From Bog-756 sp963769765 (GTDB lineage: Bacteria > Actinomycetota > Acidimicrobiia > Acidimicrobiales > RAAP-2): a stretch of 64,000 nt of DNA. The stretch covers positions 1 through 64,000 of the forward strand of contig CAVYNA010000005.1 in assembly GCA_963769765.1 (NCBI GenBank). The letters are read 5' to 3'. Below, one piece after another: positions 17,522 through 26,136 of the stretch. The stretch's first letter is position 1. Every line of letters begins with the position of its first letter. The notes beneath the pieces are model-generated. The model did not search any database. It was given only the letters and a program-made list of their open reading frames with translations, and was not told the origin of the DNA. The position numbers were made by a program, and so were the translations under genes.

Positions 17522-17794
17522 TCAGTGCTCGAATTCTCTGGTCGCCGGCGCCTCGCGGCGGGTGCGCGCCTGGACCTGTGCGTAGTGGAGGACGACCCCG
17601 GTTGCGACCCAGACGAGCACCGTCGAGACGAAGAGGGCGAGGGCGAGTCGCCAGAGCAGGGTGACGGCCGAGAGGTTGCCGGTCGCGAGCTCGAAGAGGG
17701 AGGGCAGCACTTCGAGCGTGGCGAGCACGCCCACCGCGATCGGACGGAGCCGGCGCATGTCCGCGGCCAGTGCCTGGTTCCGCCGCAGGTTCAC
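17522..17794 (-). CDS. small two-helix membrane protein of the flagellar locus
   Basis: A 90-residue protein with two predicted membrane helices (IAVGVLATLEVLPSLFEL and LLWRLALALFVSTVLVWVAT) and basic ends. It begins at GTG 17794, overlapping the stop of the FlhF-like gene by 4 bp (GTGA), so it is probably coupled to flhA and the FlhF-like gene. I know no flagellar family that matches. Its position suggests a membrane accessory of the export or placement machinery. Confidence 0.65.
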   Translation of the reverse strand: MNLRRNQALAADMRRLRPIAVGVLATLEVLPSLFELATGNLSAVTLLWRLALALFVSTVLVWVATGVVLHYAQVQARTRREAPATREFEH

Positions 17795-19332
17795 CGGTCT
17801 TCCTCCATGGCGCGGCTGAGCAGGCTCACTGTCCAACCCATCGGCGAAGCGAGCTCACCGTCGACGAAGGCGATCGGCGCGCTGCCGAGCAGGTCGGCAG
17901 GGCTCGCCGTCGAGTCGAGCCCCCACAGCGCAAGGGCGTCGAGCCGTCCGAGGTCGCGGGACCATCGTTCGACGTCCGCACGCTTGACGGTGGCCTCGAC
18001 AGCCCCGAGGACGAAGTCGGCGCCGACCGCGTCGAGGATGGCTCGCTCGTTCGGGCGCAGCTCCGCACCGGGGGTCGACTCGATGGGGACCAGGGAGACC
18101 CGGCCGGCCACCTTGCGCATGGCCACCCGGCCGGCCACCTCGGCCGGCGCGCCGGTCTGGAGCACGGTGCCGAGCAAGTCGTCGGTGCGGTCGGGCTCGC
18201 CGGTCTCCCAGACACGCCGGTCGGGGTGCCGCTTCGGACCGTGGAGGAAGGGGGAATCGCCGAGCAGAAGCCGCACTGTGCGCTCGGTCGGCACGCGAGT
18301 GCCGACCAGCACGACGACCGCACCCGCCGCCGACGGAAGGTCGGGGGGCGCCGGCAGACGGCTGAGCGAGCGGACCAACGCGTCGAGGGTCGGGCGGTTG
18401 CCACGTGGCAAGTGACGATCGGGCACTCCGAGCACGCGTAGCCGGTCGAAGAGGTCGGGGATCGGCTGTGGCGCCGGCCCGGTCGGCTCGACGTCGACCT
18501 TGGCTCCGGCCCCGGGAGCGGCAGTGGGAGCGGCGGCGGCGGCGGCGGCGGGCGAGGGTGGCGGCGGGGTGGCGCGGGGCTTGGGCTTGGACTTGGCCTT
18601 CGCGGCCGGCTGCTTCCGCTTGGCGGGGTTGATCCCCGGAGCCTTCCGCGTCGGTCGGGGTGTCGGGTCCCGTGGTATCGCCGGGGTCGTCGAGACTTCG
18701 GCGACACCGGACGCGGTGGGCCGGGCGACGTCGGTGATCGGAGCGGTCGGCGACCCGTCCTCGTCGATTGGCGAGTCGGTCCGCGCAATGTCGGTTGCCG
18801 CGGCGTCGGCGACCGACGCCACATCTGGCGGCGGCGTGGTTCCTTCGGCTATCGCGGCCTCTGCTTCCGCCAGCACCGCGTCGAAGCTCTCCGCGTTGAG
18901 CGCATCGAGTCGCAGCGAGAGTTGGTCGGTGGTGCGTTCGACGAGCTCGGCCAGCGGGTCAGGGCTCGTCTGCTCCTGATCGGGATCCGCTGAAGGCGGT
19001 GCCACGGACGAGCGGACTGCGAGTTCGCGCACCGGCTCCGCGAGCGTCGCGCCGACCGGTGCCGACACCGTCGCAGCGGCCTTCTTCTGCGCGCGACGCG
19101 ACTTGCCGCGGGCGACGTCGGCCCCCGCTGGCGGCGTCACGCCTGCGATGTAGACCTCCGTCGCGAAGAAGCCGGCCACTCCGCCGCGGCGCGTCTTCCA
19201 GCACCGCAGCTCCACCGACGACCCGAGCGTTTCGCGCGCGCGGGCGATCGCCTCGTCGGGCGTCCGCCCGAGGAACTCCCCAGGACCGCCGGCCAGGGCG
19301 GTCGCCGGTTCAGGCCGCGACCACAGTGCCAT
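17791..19332 (-). CDS. FlhF-like protein with degenerate P-loop
   Basis: A 513-residue protein at the usual flhF position after flhA. The N-terminus (residues 20-62, with TPDEAIARARETLG and a GVAGFF segment) matches the FlhF N-terminal motif. Residues 65-290 are a low-complexity Ala/Pro/Lys linker. From 291 on the sequence resembles the FlhF N and G domains (DLFDRLRVLGVPDRHL, VVVLVGTRVPTERT at 339-352, PIAFVDGELASPMGW near the end). The normal P-loop GPTGVGKTT is replaced by GTRVPTERT, with no GKT, so GTP binding is unlikely. FlhF normally fixes flagellar position and number. This relative may act only as a scaffold. The start overlaps flhA by 23 bp. Confidence 0.65.
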   Translation of the reverse strand: MALWSRPEPATALAGGPGEFLGRTPDEAIARARETLGSSVELRCWKTRRGGVAGFFATEVYIAGVTPPAGADVARGKSRRAQKKAAATVSAPVGATLAEPVRELAVRSSVAPPSADPDQEQTSPDPLAELVERTTDQLSLRLDALNAESFDAVLAEAEAAIAEGTTPPPDVASVADAAATDIARTDSPIDEDGSPTAPITDVARPTASGVAEVSTTPAIPRDPTPRPTRKAPGINPAKRKQPAAKAKSKPKPRATPPPPSPAAAAAAAPTAAPGAGAKVDVEPTGPAPQPIPDLFDRLRVLGVPDRHLPRGNRPTLDALVRSLSRLPAPPDLPSAAGAVVVLVGTRVPTERTVRLLLGDSPFLHGPKRHPDRRVWETGEPDRTDDLLGTVLQTGAPAEVAGRVAMRKVAGRVSLVPIESTPGAELRPNERAILDAVGADFVLGAVEATVKRADVERWSRDLGRLDALALWGLDSTASPADLLGSAPIAFVDGELASPMGWTVSLLSRAMEEDR

Positions 19333-21481
19333 CGGTCACACTTCCGATCGACTCGAGTCGCATCGTGGGACCGACCTCCCCGGCACCGAGGACGGCGAGC
19401 TTGGGCAGACTCGGCCGCAGCAGTCGCCGCAAGGCCGGGCGCAGCTTGCCGGCGCAGAGCACCACCGGACTCTGTGCGCGTGCTTCGGCCTCTTGGGTGA
19501 GGCGGCCGACCTGGCGCACCACCGACTCGGCGAGGTCCGCCTCGATGGCCAACCCCCGTCCCCGCTCGCCGAGCTGCAACGACACGAGCAGATGCTGCTC
19601 GAGGACCGGCGCGAGCGTGATGATCGCGAGGGTGCCGTCCACCGCGAAGAGCGAGCCGATCGTCGTCCCGAGCGCGATGCGCGCGGACTCGAGCAGGCTG
19701 TCGATGTCCTTCTGGCCGGTCCGGGCCTGTTCGGTGAGCGACTCGACGATGCGCACGAGATCGCGCACCGGCACGCCCTCTTCGAGTAGGCCGCGCAGCA
19801 CGGTCTGCACGTCGCCGAGCGTGAGGTTGGCCGCCGCCATCTCCTCGAGCACGACCGGGTTGGTGGTCTTGACGGCGTCGAGCAGCAGCTTGGTGTCCTG
19901 CCGGCTGAGCAGCTCGCCGGCTTGGTCGCGCACGACCTCTGCGAGATGGGTCGTGACGACGGCCGACCGGTCGACCACGGTCACGCCGGCAACCGCCGCC
20001 TGGTGGCTGAGCTCGGCCCCGATCCACTTCGCGCGTCCGCCGAACGCGGGGTCCCGGGTCTCCACGCCCATCAGACTATCCAGGTTCTGTCCAATGGCCA
20101 GAAGCTTGCCGCGGGGCGCCTCGCCACGTGCGACCTCGACTCCGTGGACTCGGATCGCGTAGGTCGCCGGCGGCAGATCGAGGTTGTCCCGCGTGTGCAC
20201 CTGGGGCATGACGATGCCGAGCTCCATCGCGACATTGCGGCGGAGGGCTTTGACCCGGTCGAGGAGATCTCCACCGCGTTCGGGCTGGACGAGGTCGATG
20301 AGCTCGAGGCCCAATTCGAGACCGAGCGGCTCGACCGCGAGCCCTGCCGCGAGGGCCTCGGGGGTCTCGGCGGCCACCGTCGCCGGCTCCGCCTCCGCCT
20401 CGGCCACCTCGACATCCTCCTGGTTCGGCAGGCGCGACCCGAGGAAGAAGACGGCACCGCCGACCAGCAGGAAGGGCAGCTTGGGCAGGCCCGGGATGAT
20501 CGCGAGGGCCGCCATGACCAGGCCGGTGATGCGTACGACCTGGCGGTAGCGGGAGAGCTGGTGGAGGACGCTCTGGCCCAGGTCCTGCTCGGTCGCTGCC
20601 CGGGTCACGATGATGCCGGTCGAGAGCGACAGCAAGAGGGCGGGGATCTGGGAGACGAGGCCGTCCCCGACCGAGAGCAGGCTGTAGGTGGCGATTGCGT
20701 TGGAGAAGGAGAGGTGGTGCTGGACGATGCCGATGGTGAGGCCCCCGACGAGGTTGACCAGGGTGATCACGACCGCGGCGATCGCGTCCCCGCGGACGAA
20801 CTTCGAGGCGCCGTCCATCGCTCCGTAGAAGTCGGCCTCATCGGCGACCTCCTGGCGGCGCTTGCGGGCCTGGGTCTCGTCGATGGAGCCCGCGTGCAGG
20901 TCGGCGTCGATCGCCATCTGCTTGCCCGGCATCCCGTCGAGGGTGAAGCGGGCCGCCACCTCGGCCACACGGCCGGCGCCCGAGGTGATGACGACGAACT
21001 GGATGATGATGAGGATGAAGAAGACGACGAGACCGACCAAGATCGACCCGCCGATCACGAAGTGGCCGAAGCTCTGGATCACGACCCCCGCATAGCCGTT
21101 GAGCAGGACGAGCCGGGTCGCCGCGACGTTGAGCGCGAGGCGGAACATGGTGGCGACCAGCACCAGGGTCGGGAACACCGAGAAGTCGAGCGGCCGCTTG
21201 ACCTGCATGGAGGTGAGCAGCACCAAGATGGCCCCGGTGATGTTGACGGTGATCAGCAGGTCGATGAGGAAGGTGGGCAGCGGCACCACCAGCACGACCA
21301 CGACTGAGACGACCGAGAGCGGGACCGCGGTCGTCGCGACGCGCCGCCAGCGCTGTGCGGACGCGGTCCCGGTCGGACTCGCCAGGATGTCAGCCACGGA
21401 GCGGGATCGGATGTCGGTGCACGGTGCGGACCTCGGAGGTGCGGTGTTGCTGGCATCCTTCCGTGGACACGGACCGGCCAT
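19310..21481 (-). CDS. flhA: flagellar export gate protein FlhA
   Basis: FlhA, the nonameric cytoplasmic-ring and proton-channel component of the flagellar type III export gate. The membrane half has about eight helices (VVVLVVPLPTFLIDLLITVNI, FPTLVLVATMFRLALN, the FHIPEP-like loop with GKQMAIDADL and KFVRGDAIA). The cytosolic half spans roughly 380-723 (PQVHTRDNL, GAELSHQAAV, LLEEGVPVRDLVRIVESL). ATG 21481 lies 8 bases after the predicted transcription start. GTG 21397 would give a more standard N-terminus, so the first 28 residues are doubtful. It has its own sigma-28-like promoter. Confidence 0.95.
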   Translation of the reverse strand: MAGPCPRKDASNTAPPRSAPCTDIRSRSVADILASPTGTASAQRWRRVATTAVPLSVVSVVVVLVVPLPTFLIDLLITVNITGAILVLLTSMQVKRPLDFSVFPTLVLVATMFRLALNVAATRLVLLNGYAGVVIQSFGHFVIGGSILVGLVVFFILIIIQFVVITSGAGRVAEVAARFTLDGMPGKQMAIDADLHAGSIDETQARKRRQEVADEADFYGAMDGASKFVRGDAIAAVVITLVNLVGGLTIGIVQHHLSFSNAIATYSLLSVGDGLVSQIPALLLSLSTGIIVTRAATEQDLGQSVLHQLSRYRQVVRITGLVMAALAIIPGLPKLPFLLVGGAVFFLGSRLPNQEDVEVAEAEAEPATVAAETPEALAAGLAVEPLGLELGLELIDLVQPERGGDLLDRVKALRRNVAMELGIVMPQVHTRDNLDLPPATYAIRVHGVEVARGEAPRGKLLAIGQNLDSLMGVETRDPAFGGRAKWIGAELSHQAAVAGVTVVDRSAVVTTHLAEVVRDQAGELLSRQDTKLLLDAVKTTNPVVLEEMAAANLTLGDVQTVLRGLLEEGVPVRDLVRIVESLTEQARTGQKDIDSLLESARIALGTTIGSLFAVDGTLAIITLAPVLEQHLLVSLQLGERGRGLAIEADLAESVVRQVGRLTQEAEARAQSPVVLCAGKLRPALRRLLRPSLPKLAVLGAGEVGPTMRLESIGSVTDGTVVAA

Positions 21482-21495
21482 CCTGGCCTTCCCGT

Positions 21496-21524
21496 ACTAC
21501 GACCCGCCGTCGTCCAGAGTTGAG
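21496..21524 (-). promoter_or_regulatory. sigma-28-like promoter of flhA unit
   Basis: Minus strand: CTCAAC at 21524-21519, 15-base spacer, GTCGTAGT at 21503-21496, lying in the 60-bp gap between flhB and flhA. Predicted start about 21489. Confidence 0.75.
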
Positions 21525-21541
21525 GGTGTCTCCCGGACCCA

Positions 21542-22648
21542 TCACATCGCGGGCCGCAGGGTCGGGTTCTCCATCCGGTGGACCGCCCGGATGATGCGGG
21601 CGGTCGGCGTCAGCGAGTAGACGAAGGCGAGCAGCTGGGCGACGGCCGCGTAGAGGCGGGGTGGGACGAGGTCGTCGAGCTCGCAGGAGGCGTGCAGGGT
21701 GCGGGCCAACACCGCGTTCTCGACGATCGGGACGCCGTGGTCTGTCGCGCGCTGGCGGATACGGGCCGCGACGAAGTCGGCCCCCTTTGCCACCACCCGC
21801 GGTGCGGCATCGTTGTCGCGGTCATATGCGATCGCAACCGCGAAGTGGGTCGGGTTGGTCACGACCACGTCCGCGGTCGCGACGGCGGCCATCATCCGCA
21901 TGCGGCTGAGCTGGTGTGCTTTCGACCTGACCGCGCGCCGGACCTCCGGGGAGCCGTCGTTGCGACGCATCTCGTCACGGATCTCCTGCTTGGACATGCG
22001 CATCTTTGCCTGGTACTCGCGGCGCTGGAAGGCGTAGTCGACGGCCGCGATCACGAGCCCGATCGACGCGATGTCGCGCAGGAGCGTGAGGACGGTCGAG
22101 CCGACCGCACCGATCGTCGTCTGGAGCGGCAAGGTGCCCCCGCCCAAGACCGAGTCCATGAGCTGGTGGAGCAGCACGTATCCGACGCCGGCGAGGACGA
22201 CGACCTTTCCGAGCGTCTTCGCCAGCGCGAAGGCGCCCTGCCCTGAGAACATCCGCGAGAACCCGGTCCGCGGGCTGATCCGCGAGAAGCGGAACCCGAG
22301 CGCCTTCGGGGTGAAGCGGAGTCCCACCTGCGCGAACGCACTTGCCGTCCCGATGACGGTGCAGACGGCCACGATGGGGAGGGCCGCGAACGCGAAGGTG
22401 ACCAGTCCCGAGGTGAGGACCCGGATCGCGGCGGGGACCGAGGGGTGACCCATGGCCTGGCCGACGCCCTGCATGAAGCTGTCGACCCGGTTGGCGGCCA
22501 GCCCACCGAGCCAGGGCAGCATCACGGCCACGACGAGCAGGCTCAGCCACGAACCGAGCTCCGGCGAGCGGGCGACGATCCCCTTCTCGCGGGACTCCTT
22601 CTTGTGCCGGGCGGTCGGCTTCTCCGTGCGCTGGGATTTGTCGGCCAC
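21542..22648 (-). CDS. flhB: flagellar export switch protein FlhB
   Basis: FlhB, 368 residues, the export specificity switch. The N-terminus KSQRTEKPTARHKKESREKG is typical, followed by four membrane helices. The autocleavage motif NPTH is at residues 265-268, followed by the FlhB C-terminal domain (GADFVAARIRQRATDHGVPI). Cleavage after Asn265 normally switches export from hook to filament subunits. It follows fliR by 1 bp and ends the flbD-motA-...-flhB unit. Confidence 0.95.
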   Translation of the reverse strand: MADKSQRTEKPTARHKKESREKGIVARSPELGSWLSLLVVAVMLPWLGGLAANRVDSFMQGVGQAMGHPSVPAAIRVLTSGLVTFAFAALPIVAVCTVIGTASAFAQVGLRFTPKALGFRFSRISPRTGFSRMFSGQGAFALAKTLGKVVVLAGVGYVLLHQLMDSVLGGGTLPLQTTIGAVGSTVLTLLRDIASIGLVIAAVDYAFQRREYQAKMRMSKQEIRDEMRRNDGSPEVRRAVRSKAHQLSRMRMMAAVATADVVVTNPTHFAVAIAYDRDNDAAPRVVAKGADFVAARIRQRATDHGVPIVENAVLARTLHASCELDDLVPPRLYAAVAQLLAFVYSLTPTARIIRAVHRMENPTLRPAM

Positions 22649-22649
22649 C

Positions 22650-23411
22650 TCAGCCGCCGAAGAGCTGGGCGGTCGCGCGCCCGACGAGATTGGTCACGTC
22701 CGAGGGCAACGCGACGAGTGCCATGCCCACCGCGACCAGCGCCACGAGGATCTGGAGAGGGAAGCCGAAGACGAAGACGTTCATCTGGGGCGCGGCCTTG
22801 GCGAGGAGGGCGAGCAGCACCTGGGTCGCGAACAGCACCACGATCACCGGGGCCGCGATCTCGACCGCGGCGGCGAAGAAGGTCGTCACGTCCCCGGTCA
22901 GGATGCGCGCGACGCTCCCGTAGGTGATGCCTTTCGGCAGGGTCGTCCCGATCGCCTTGAACGAGCGGAGGAATCCGTCGACGATCACGAAGACCGCACC
23001 CGTGGTGAAGAGGAGCGCGGTCGCGACGAGATTGTAGAATTGACCGAGGATCGGGGTCTGCTGCAGCGAGAGCGGATCGATCGACGGCGGCAGGTTGAGC
23101 CCCGAGAAGAGGTCGACCAGGTTGCCGGCTGCCGACACCGCCGAGACGAAGACCAGGACCACGAAGCCGAGCACCAGGCCGATGAGCACCTGGATCACCA
23201 CCTGGGTGATGATCGCCACGTCGCTCGTCGGCAGCGGCCCGTGCTGCAGGGTGCCCGCCGCGACATACGCAAGGCCGAGCGCGACTCCGATCTTTGCCAT
23301 CGAGGGGATCGCCTTGGTCGAGAACGGTGGGCAGACCACCACCCAGGCCGACGCGCGCACGAGGGCGAGCACGAACGCGATGGCGAAGTCGACCGAGAGG
23401 TGAAAGCTCAT
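22650..23411 (-). CDS. fliR: flagellar export gate protein FliR
   Basis: FliR, 253 residues, an integral membrane part of the export gate with FliP and FliQ. Multiple hydrophobic helices, with VCPPFSTKAIPSMAKIGVAL and AAPVIVVLFATQVLLALLAKAAPQ matching the family. The start overlaps the fliQ stop by 4 bp. Confidence 0.93.
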   Translation of the reverse strand: MSFHLSVDFAIAFVLALVRASAWVVVCPPFSTKAIPSMAKIGVALGLAYVAAGTLQHGPLPTSDVAIITQVVIQVLIGLVLGFVVLVFVSAVSAAGNLVDLFSGLNLPPSIDPLSLQQTPILGQFYNLVATALLFTTGAVFVIVDGFLRSFKAIGTTLPKGITYGSVARILTGDVTTFFAAAVEIAAPVIVVLFATQVLLALLAKAAPQMNVFVFGFPLQILVALVAVGMALVALPSDVTNLVGRATAQLFGG

Positions 23412-23686
23412 CCGAGCCCGTTGAGCATGCTCGGGATCGACCGGTAGAGCTGTTCGGTGTAGGAGACCGCGTCGGCGAGCATCCAGTGGCCGAAGAGCAG
23501 GAGGACCACGCCGATCGCGACGACCTTGGGCAAGAAGGTGAGGGTGAACTCCTGGATCGAGGTGACCGCCTGGAAGAGGGCGACGATGAGCCCGACGACG
23601 AGGCTCACCACGAGCACCGGACCGGCCAGTTCGATCATCAGCACCATCGCCTGGCCGGCGAGGTGCAAGACGGTGGTGTCGTTCAT
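23408..23686 (-). CDS. fliQ: flagellar export gate protein FliQ
   Basis: FliQ, 92 residues with two membrane helices and the family core LVVGLIVALFQAVTSIQEFT followed by LTFLPKV. It forms the export gate with FliP and FliR. It follows fliP after 31 bp and overlaps fliR. Confidence 0.95.
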   Translation of the reverse strand: MNDTTVLHLAGQAMVLMIELAGPVLVVSLVVGLIVALFQAVTSIQEFTLTFLPKVVAIGVVLLLFGHWMLADAVSYTEQLYRSIPSMLNGLG

Positions 23687-23717
23687 GACGGTCCTCCCGG
23701 GATCGCTGGTCCGGAGC

Positions 23718-24404
23718 TCATGAGTGGAAGGACTGGAGGAGCGAGGAGACCACGAGCGTCCATCCGTCGACCAGGACGAAGAGCAGGATCTTGAACGGCA
23801 GCGAGATGAGCGTGGGCGGGAGCATGTACATGCCCATCGACATCATGATCGCCGAAACCACCAGGTCGATGACCATGAACGGGATGAAGACCATGAACCC
23901 GATGAGGAAGGCCGACTCGATCTCGGAGAGCACGAAGGCCGGAATGACCGTGGTGAGCGGCAGCGACTGTGGGTTCTTCGTGTGTTCACCCGCCGCCGTC
24001 GTGAACAAGGAGAGCTCGTTCGTCCGGGTCTGGAGCAACATCCAGTGCTCGAGAGGCACCTCCGCCTTCGAGATCGCCTGGGTCGCCGTGATCATGCCGT
24101 GCTCGTAGGGCTGCACCGCCACCTTGTCGATCTGCGAGATGACCGGCGCCATGATGAACAGCGAGATGAACAACGCGAGACCGGCGATGACCTGATTGGG
24201 TGGCACGGTCTGAGTCCCGAGCGCGTTGCGGGTCAGCGTCAAGACGATGAACACCCGGGTGAAGCCCGTCATCAAGATGAGCACGGACGGCACGATTGCG
24301 AGCACCGTGATGACGATGATGATGAGCACCGCGGTCGACGGATTCTTCAGACCGCTGACGTTCACGTTGACGTTGGACGTGGCACCGTACAACGCAGTGG
24401 GCAT
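23718..24404 (-). CDS. fliP: flagellar export gate protein FliP
   Basis: FliP, 228 residues. Family blocks are SVLILMTGFTRVFIVLTLTRNALG, PPNQVIAGLALFISLFIMAP, VIPAFVLSEIESAFLIGF and SAIMMSMGMYMLPP. There is a hydrophobic N-terminal region but no clear cleavable signal peptide. It forms the entrance of the type III export channel. Confidence 0.96.
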   Translation of the reverse strand: MPTALYGATSNVNVNVSGLKNPSTAVLIIIVITVLAIVPSVLILMTGFTRVFIVLTLTRNALGTQTVPPNQVIAGLALFISLFIMAPVISQIDKVAVQPYEHGMITATQAISKAEVPLEHWMLLQTRTNELSLFTTAAGEHTKNPQSLPLTTVIPAFVLSEIESAFLIGFMVFIPFMVIDLVVSAIMMSMGMYMLPPTLISLPFKILLFVLVDGWTLVVSSLLQSFHS

Positions 24405-24452
24405 GGGACCTCGGGCTCTGGGACGCGGGCTCGAGGGCCCGCGCGGTTCGGC

Positions 24453-24923
24453 TCAGCGCCGGACCGTCATCTCCCTCAGACTGTCGATGAAGGCATCCCA
24501 TGCCTTCGGGGTCTCCGCCCCGAACTCCGGTGCCGGCCCTGGCACCATCTCCACGTCACCCATCCCGATCCTGTCGGGTTCCACGGTGAACGAACGTCTG
24601 GATCTCACGTCAGCGGACTCGTCCGCCACCTCGTCTGCCGGCAGGTCCTCGACACTGTCGAGGACGGTGATCTGCTGCGGGGTCTGTCCGACCACCATCG
24701 TCTTGCCGGCCACCTTGACCACGGCGATGGAGGTGTGCCGGCCGAGCGATCGGCGGCTGACCACCTCGATACGACCGCCCGGCGCGCCGAGCATCCGTCC
24801 GAGGCGCCGGCCGCCCTTGCCCTTGCCGCTCTTGCTGCTCTTGCCGACGCGCGCGCACAGCCAGAGCAGCCCGAGCACGAAGGCCAGGGCCAACAGCATG
24901 CGGCCGAACTGCGCAGCGATCAC
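24453..24923 (-). CDS. fliO: FliO-like flagellar protein
   Basis: A 156-residue protein with one N-terminal membrane helix (LLALAFVLGLLWLCARVG) followed by a basic stretch and a FliO-like soluble core (GRIEVVSRRSLGRHTSIAVVKVAGKTMVVGQT). FliO assists FliP assembly. GTG 24923 overlaps the fliN stop by 4 bp, giving a start just before the helix. The C-terminus (about residues 100-156) has no match I recognise. Confidence 0.8.
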   Translation of the reverse strand: MIAAQFGRMLLALAFVLGLLWLCARVGKSSKSGKGKGGRRLGRMLGAPGGRIEVVSRRSLGRHTSIAVVKVAGKTMVVGQTPQQITVLDSVEDLPADEVADESADVRSRRSFTVEPDRIGMGDVEMVPGPAPEFGAETPKAWDAFIDSLREMTVRR

Positions 24924-25249
24924 GGGCGGGAGGACCCCGTCTCGTCGGAGACGATCTCTGTGATGCGCACCCCGTACTCGTCGCCCACGTCGACCACCTC
25001 GCCGCGTGCGATGACCACCTCGCGGTTGAGGACGACGTCGACCGGCGCGCCGACTGCACGGTCGAGCTCGATGACCTCTCCCGGTCGGAGCTTGGCCAGG
25101 TCGCCGAAGGTCCGCCGGGTCTTGCCGATCCACACGGAGACCTCGACGGTGACGCTCCGGAACTGCGCCTCCCTGATGGCCAACCGGTCACCCCCGACGT
25201 CGTCGGTCGGATCGCCCTGGGAGAGCGGTGCGGCTTCGGACATGGTCAC
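24920..25249 (-). CDS. fliN: flagellar motor switch protein FliN
   Basis: FliN, 109 residues, with the SpoA domain: VEVSVWIGKTRRTFGDL, LRPGEVIELDR, VDVVLNREVVIARGEVV and DEYGVRITEI. It forms the lower C-ring. I chose GTG 25249 because AGGAGG lies 7 bases upstream and it overlaps the fliM stop by 4 bp; ATG 25243 is a close alternative. There is no CheC-like extension. Confidence 0.93.
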   Translation of the reverse strand: MTMSEAAPLSQGDPTDDVGGDRLAIREAQFRSVTVEVSVWIGKTRRTFGDLAKLRPGEVIELDRAVGAPVDVVLNREVVIARGEVVDVGDEYGVRITEIVSDETGSSRP

Positions 25250-26136
25250 GGTAGGACCTCCTCGGTGATCGAACATGCCTTGCGCACGCCGGAGCGCCCG
25301 ATGGTGGCGAGCGCGACCAGCAATCCCTCGGCGCGCACCTCGAGCGGCCGGTCGGTCGGCAGCCCGAGGTGGAGCTCGTCGCCCACGGCGAGATGCATGA
25401 GGGAGTCGGGCGTGGCGGTGAAGCTCGGAAACTGCAGGACGAGATCGACCGGCACCTCGAGGAGCCGCCGGTTGACCGCCGACGAGGTCGCATGGGAACG
25501 CTCGTCCCCGGGGCGTCGGGGTCCGTTCCGCATCGCCTCGACGAGGTGGCGGACCATCATGTACGGGAAGCAGAGCAAGATTGCGTATGGCGGGCGCTCG
25601 CCGATCGTCATGGTGAAGGTGGCGGCGAGGCACATCTCGGTGGCCGGCGCGACGTTGACGAACTGCACGTTGCTCTCTTGAGCCCCGACCTCGGGCACGG
25701 TGACCTGGAGTCGGGCGAGTGCCTTTGCCAGCTCGTCGAGGAGGCTCGCCACGACCGGCGCGAGCAGCTCTTGTTCGATCTCGGTGAGCGCGCGATCGGG
25801 GAACTCGTCGTCTCCGCTCCCGGCCAGGCGCAGGTCGACCAGCGCGAGACCCTCCTTGGCGGGCAGCGTGAACAGCGCGTGGCCGGGTAGCGGCGGTTGC
25901 GAGAAGGTCACGAAGTGGGTGCCCTCCGGGAGTCCCTCCGCGAGGTCCTCCCAGCTCGACTGCTCCATCGACTCGAACGCAATCGTGCACTGGTCACGCA
26001 GCATCGTCGTGAGGGCGGCGCCACCCTGTTTGGCGAAGGCCTCGAAGACGACGGTCACCGCATGGTGGTGGGCACGCTCGAGCATCTCGGCCCGGCGGAA
26101 GTCATGGGGCTTCACGGTCGGAGCTTCAGGGCTCAT
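25246..26136 (-). CDS. fliM: flagellar motor switch protein FliM
   Basis: FliM, 296 residues, middle and C-terminal (SpoA) domains intact: VKPHDFRRAEML, ALTEIEQELL, NVQFVNVAPATEMCLAATF, ILLCFPYMMVRHLVEAM and VDLVLQFPS. The usual N-terminal CheY-P binding peptide (LSQxEIDALL-like) is missing: the protein begins only 8 residues before KPHDFRR. It overlaps motB by 4 bp, with no fliL between them. Confidence 0.93.
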   Translation of the reverse strand: MSPEAPTVKPHDFRRAEMLERAHHHAVTVVFEAFAKQGGAALTTMLRDQCTIAFESMEQSSWEDLAEGLPEGTHFVTFSQPPLPGHALFTLPAKEGLALVDLRLAGSGDDEFPDRALTEIEQELLAPVVASLLDELAKALARLQVTVPEVGAQESNVQFVNVAPATEMCLAATFTMTIGERPPYAILLCFPYMMVRHLVEAMRNGPRRPGDERSHATSSAVNRRLLEVPVDLVLQFPSFTATPDSLMHLAVGDELHLGLPTDRPLEVRAEGLLVALATIGRSGVRKACSITEEVLP

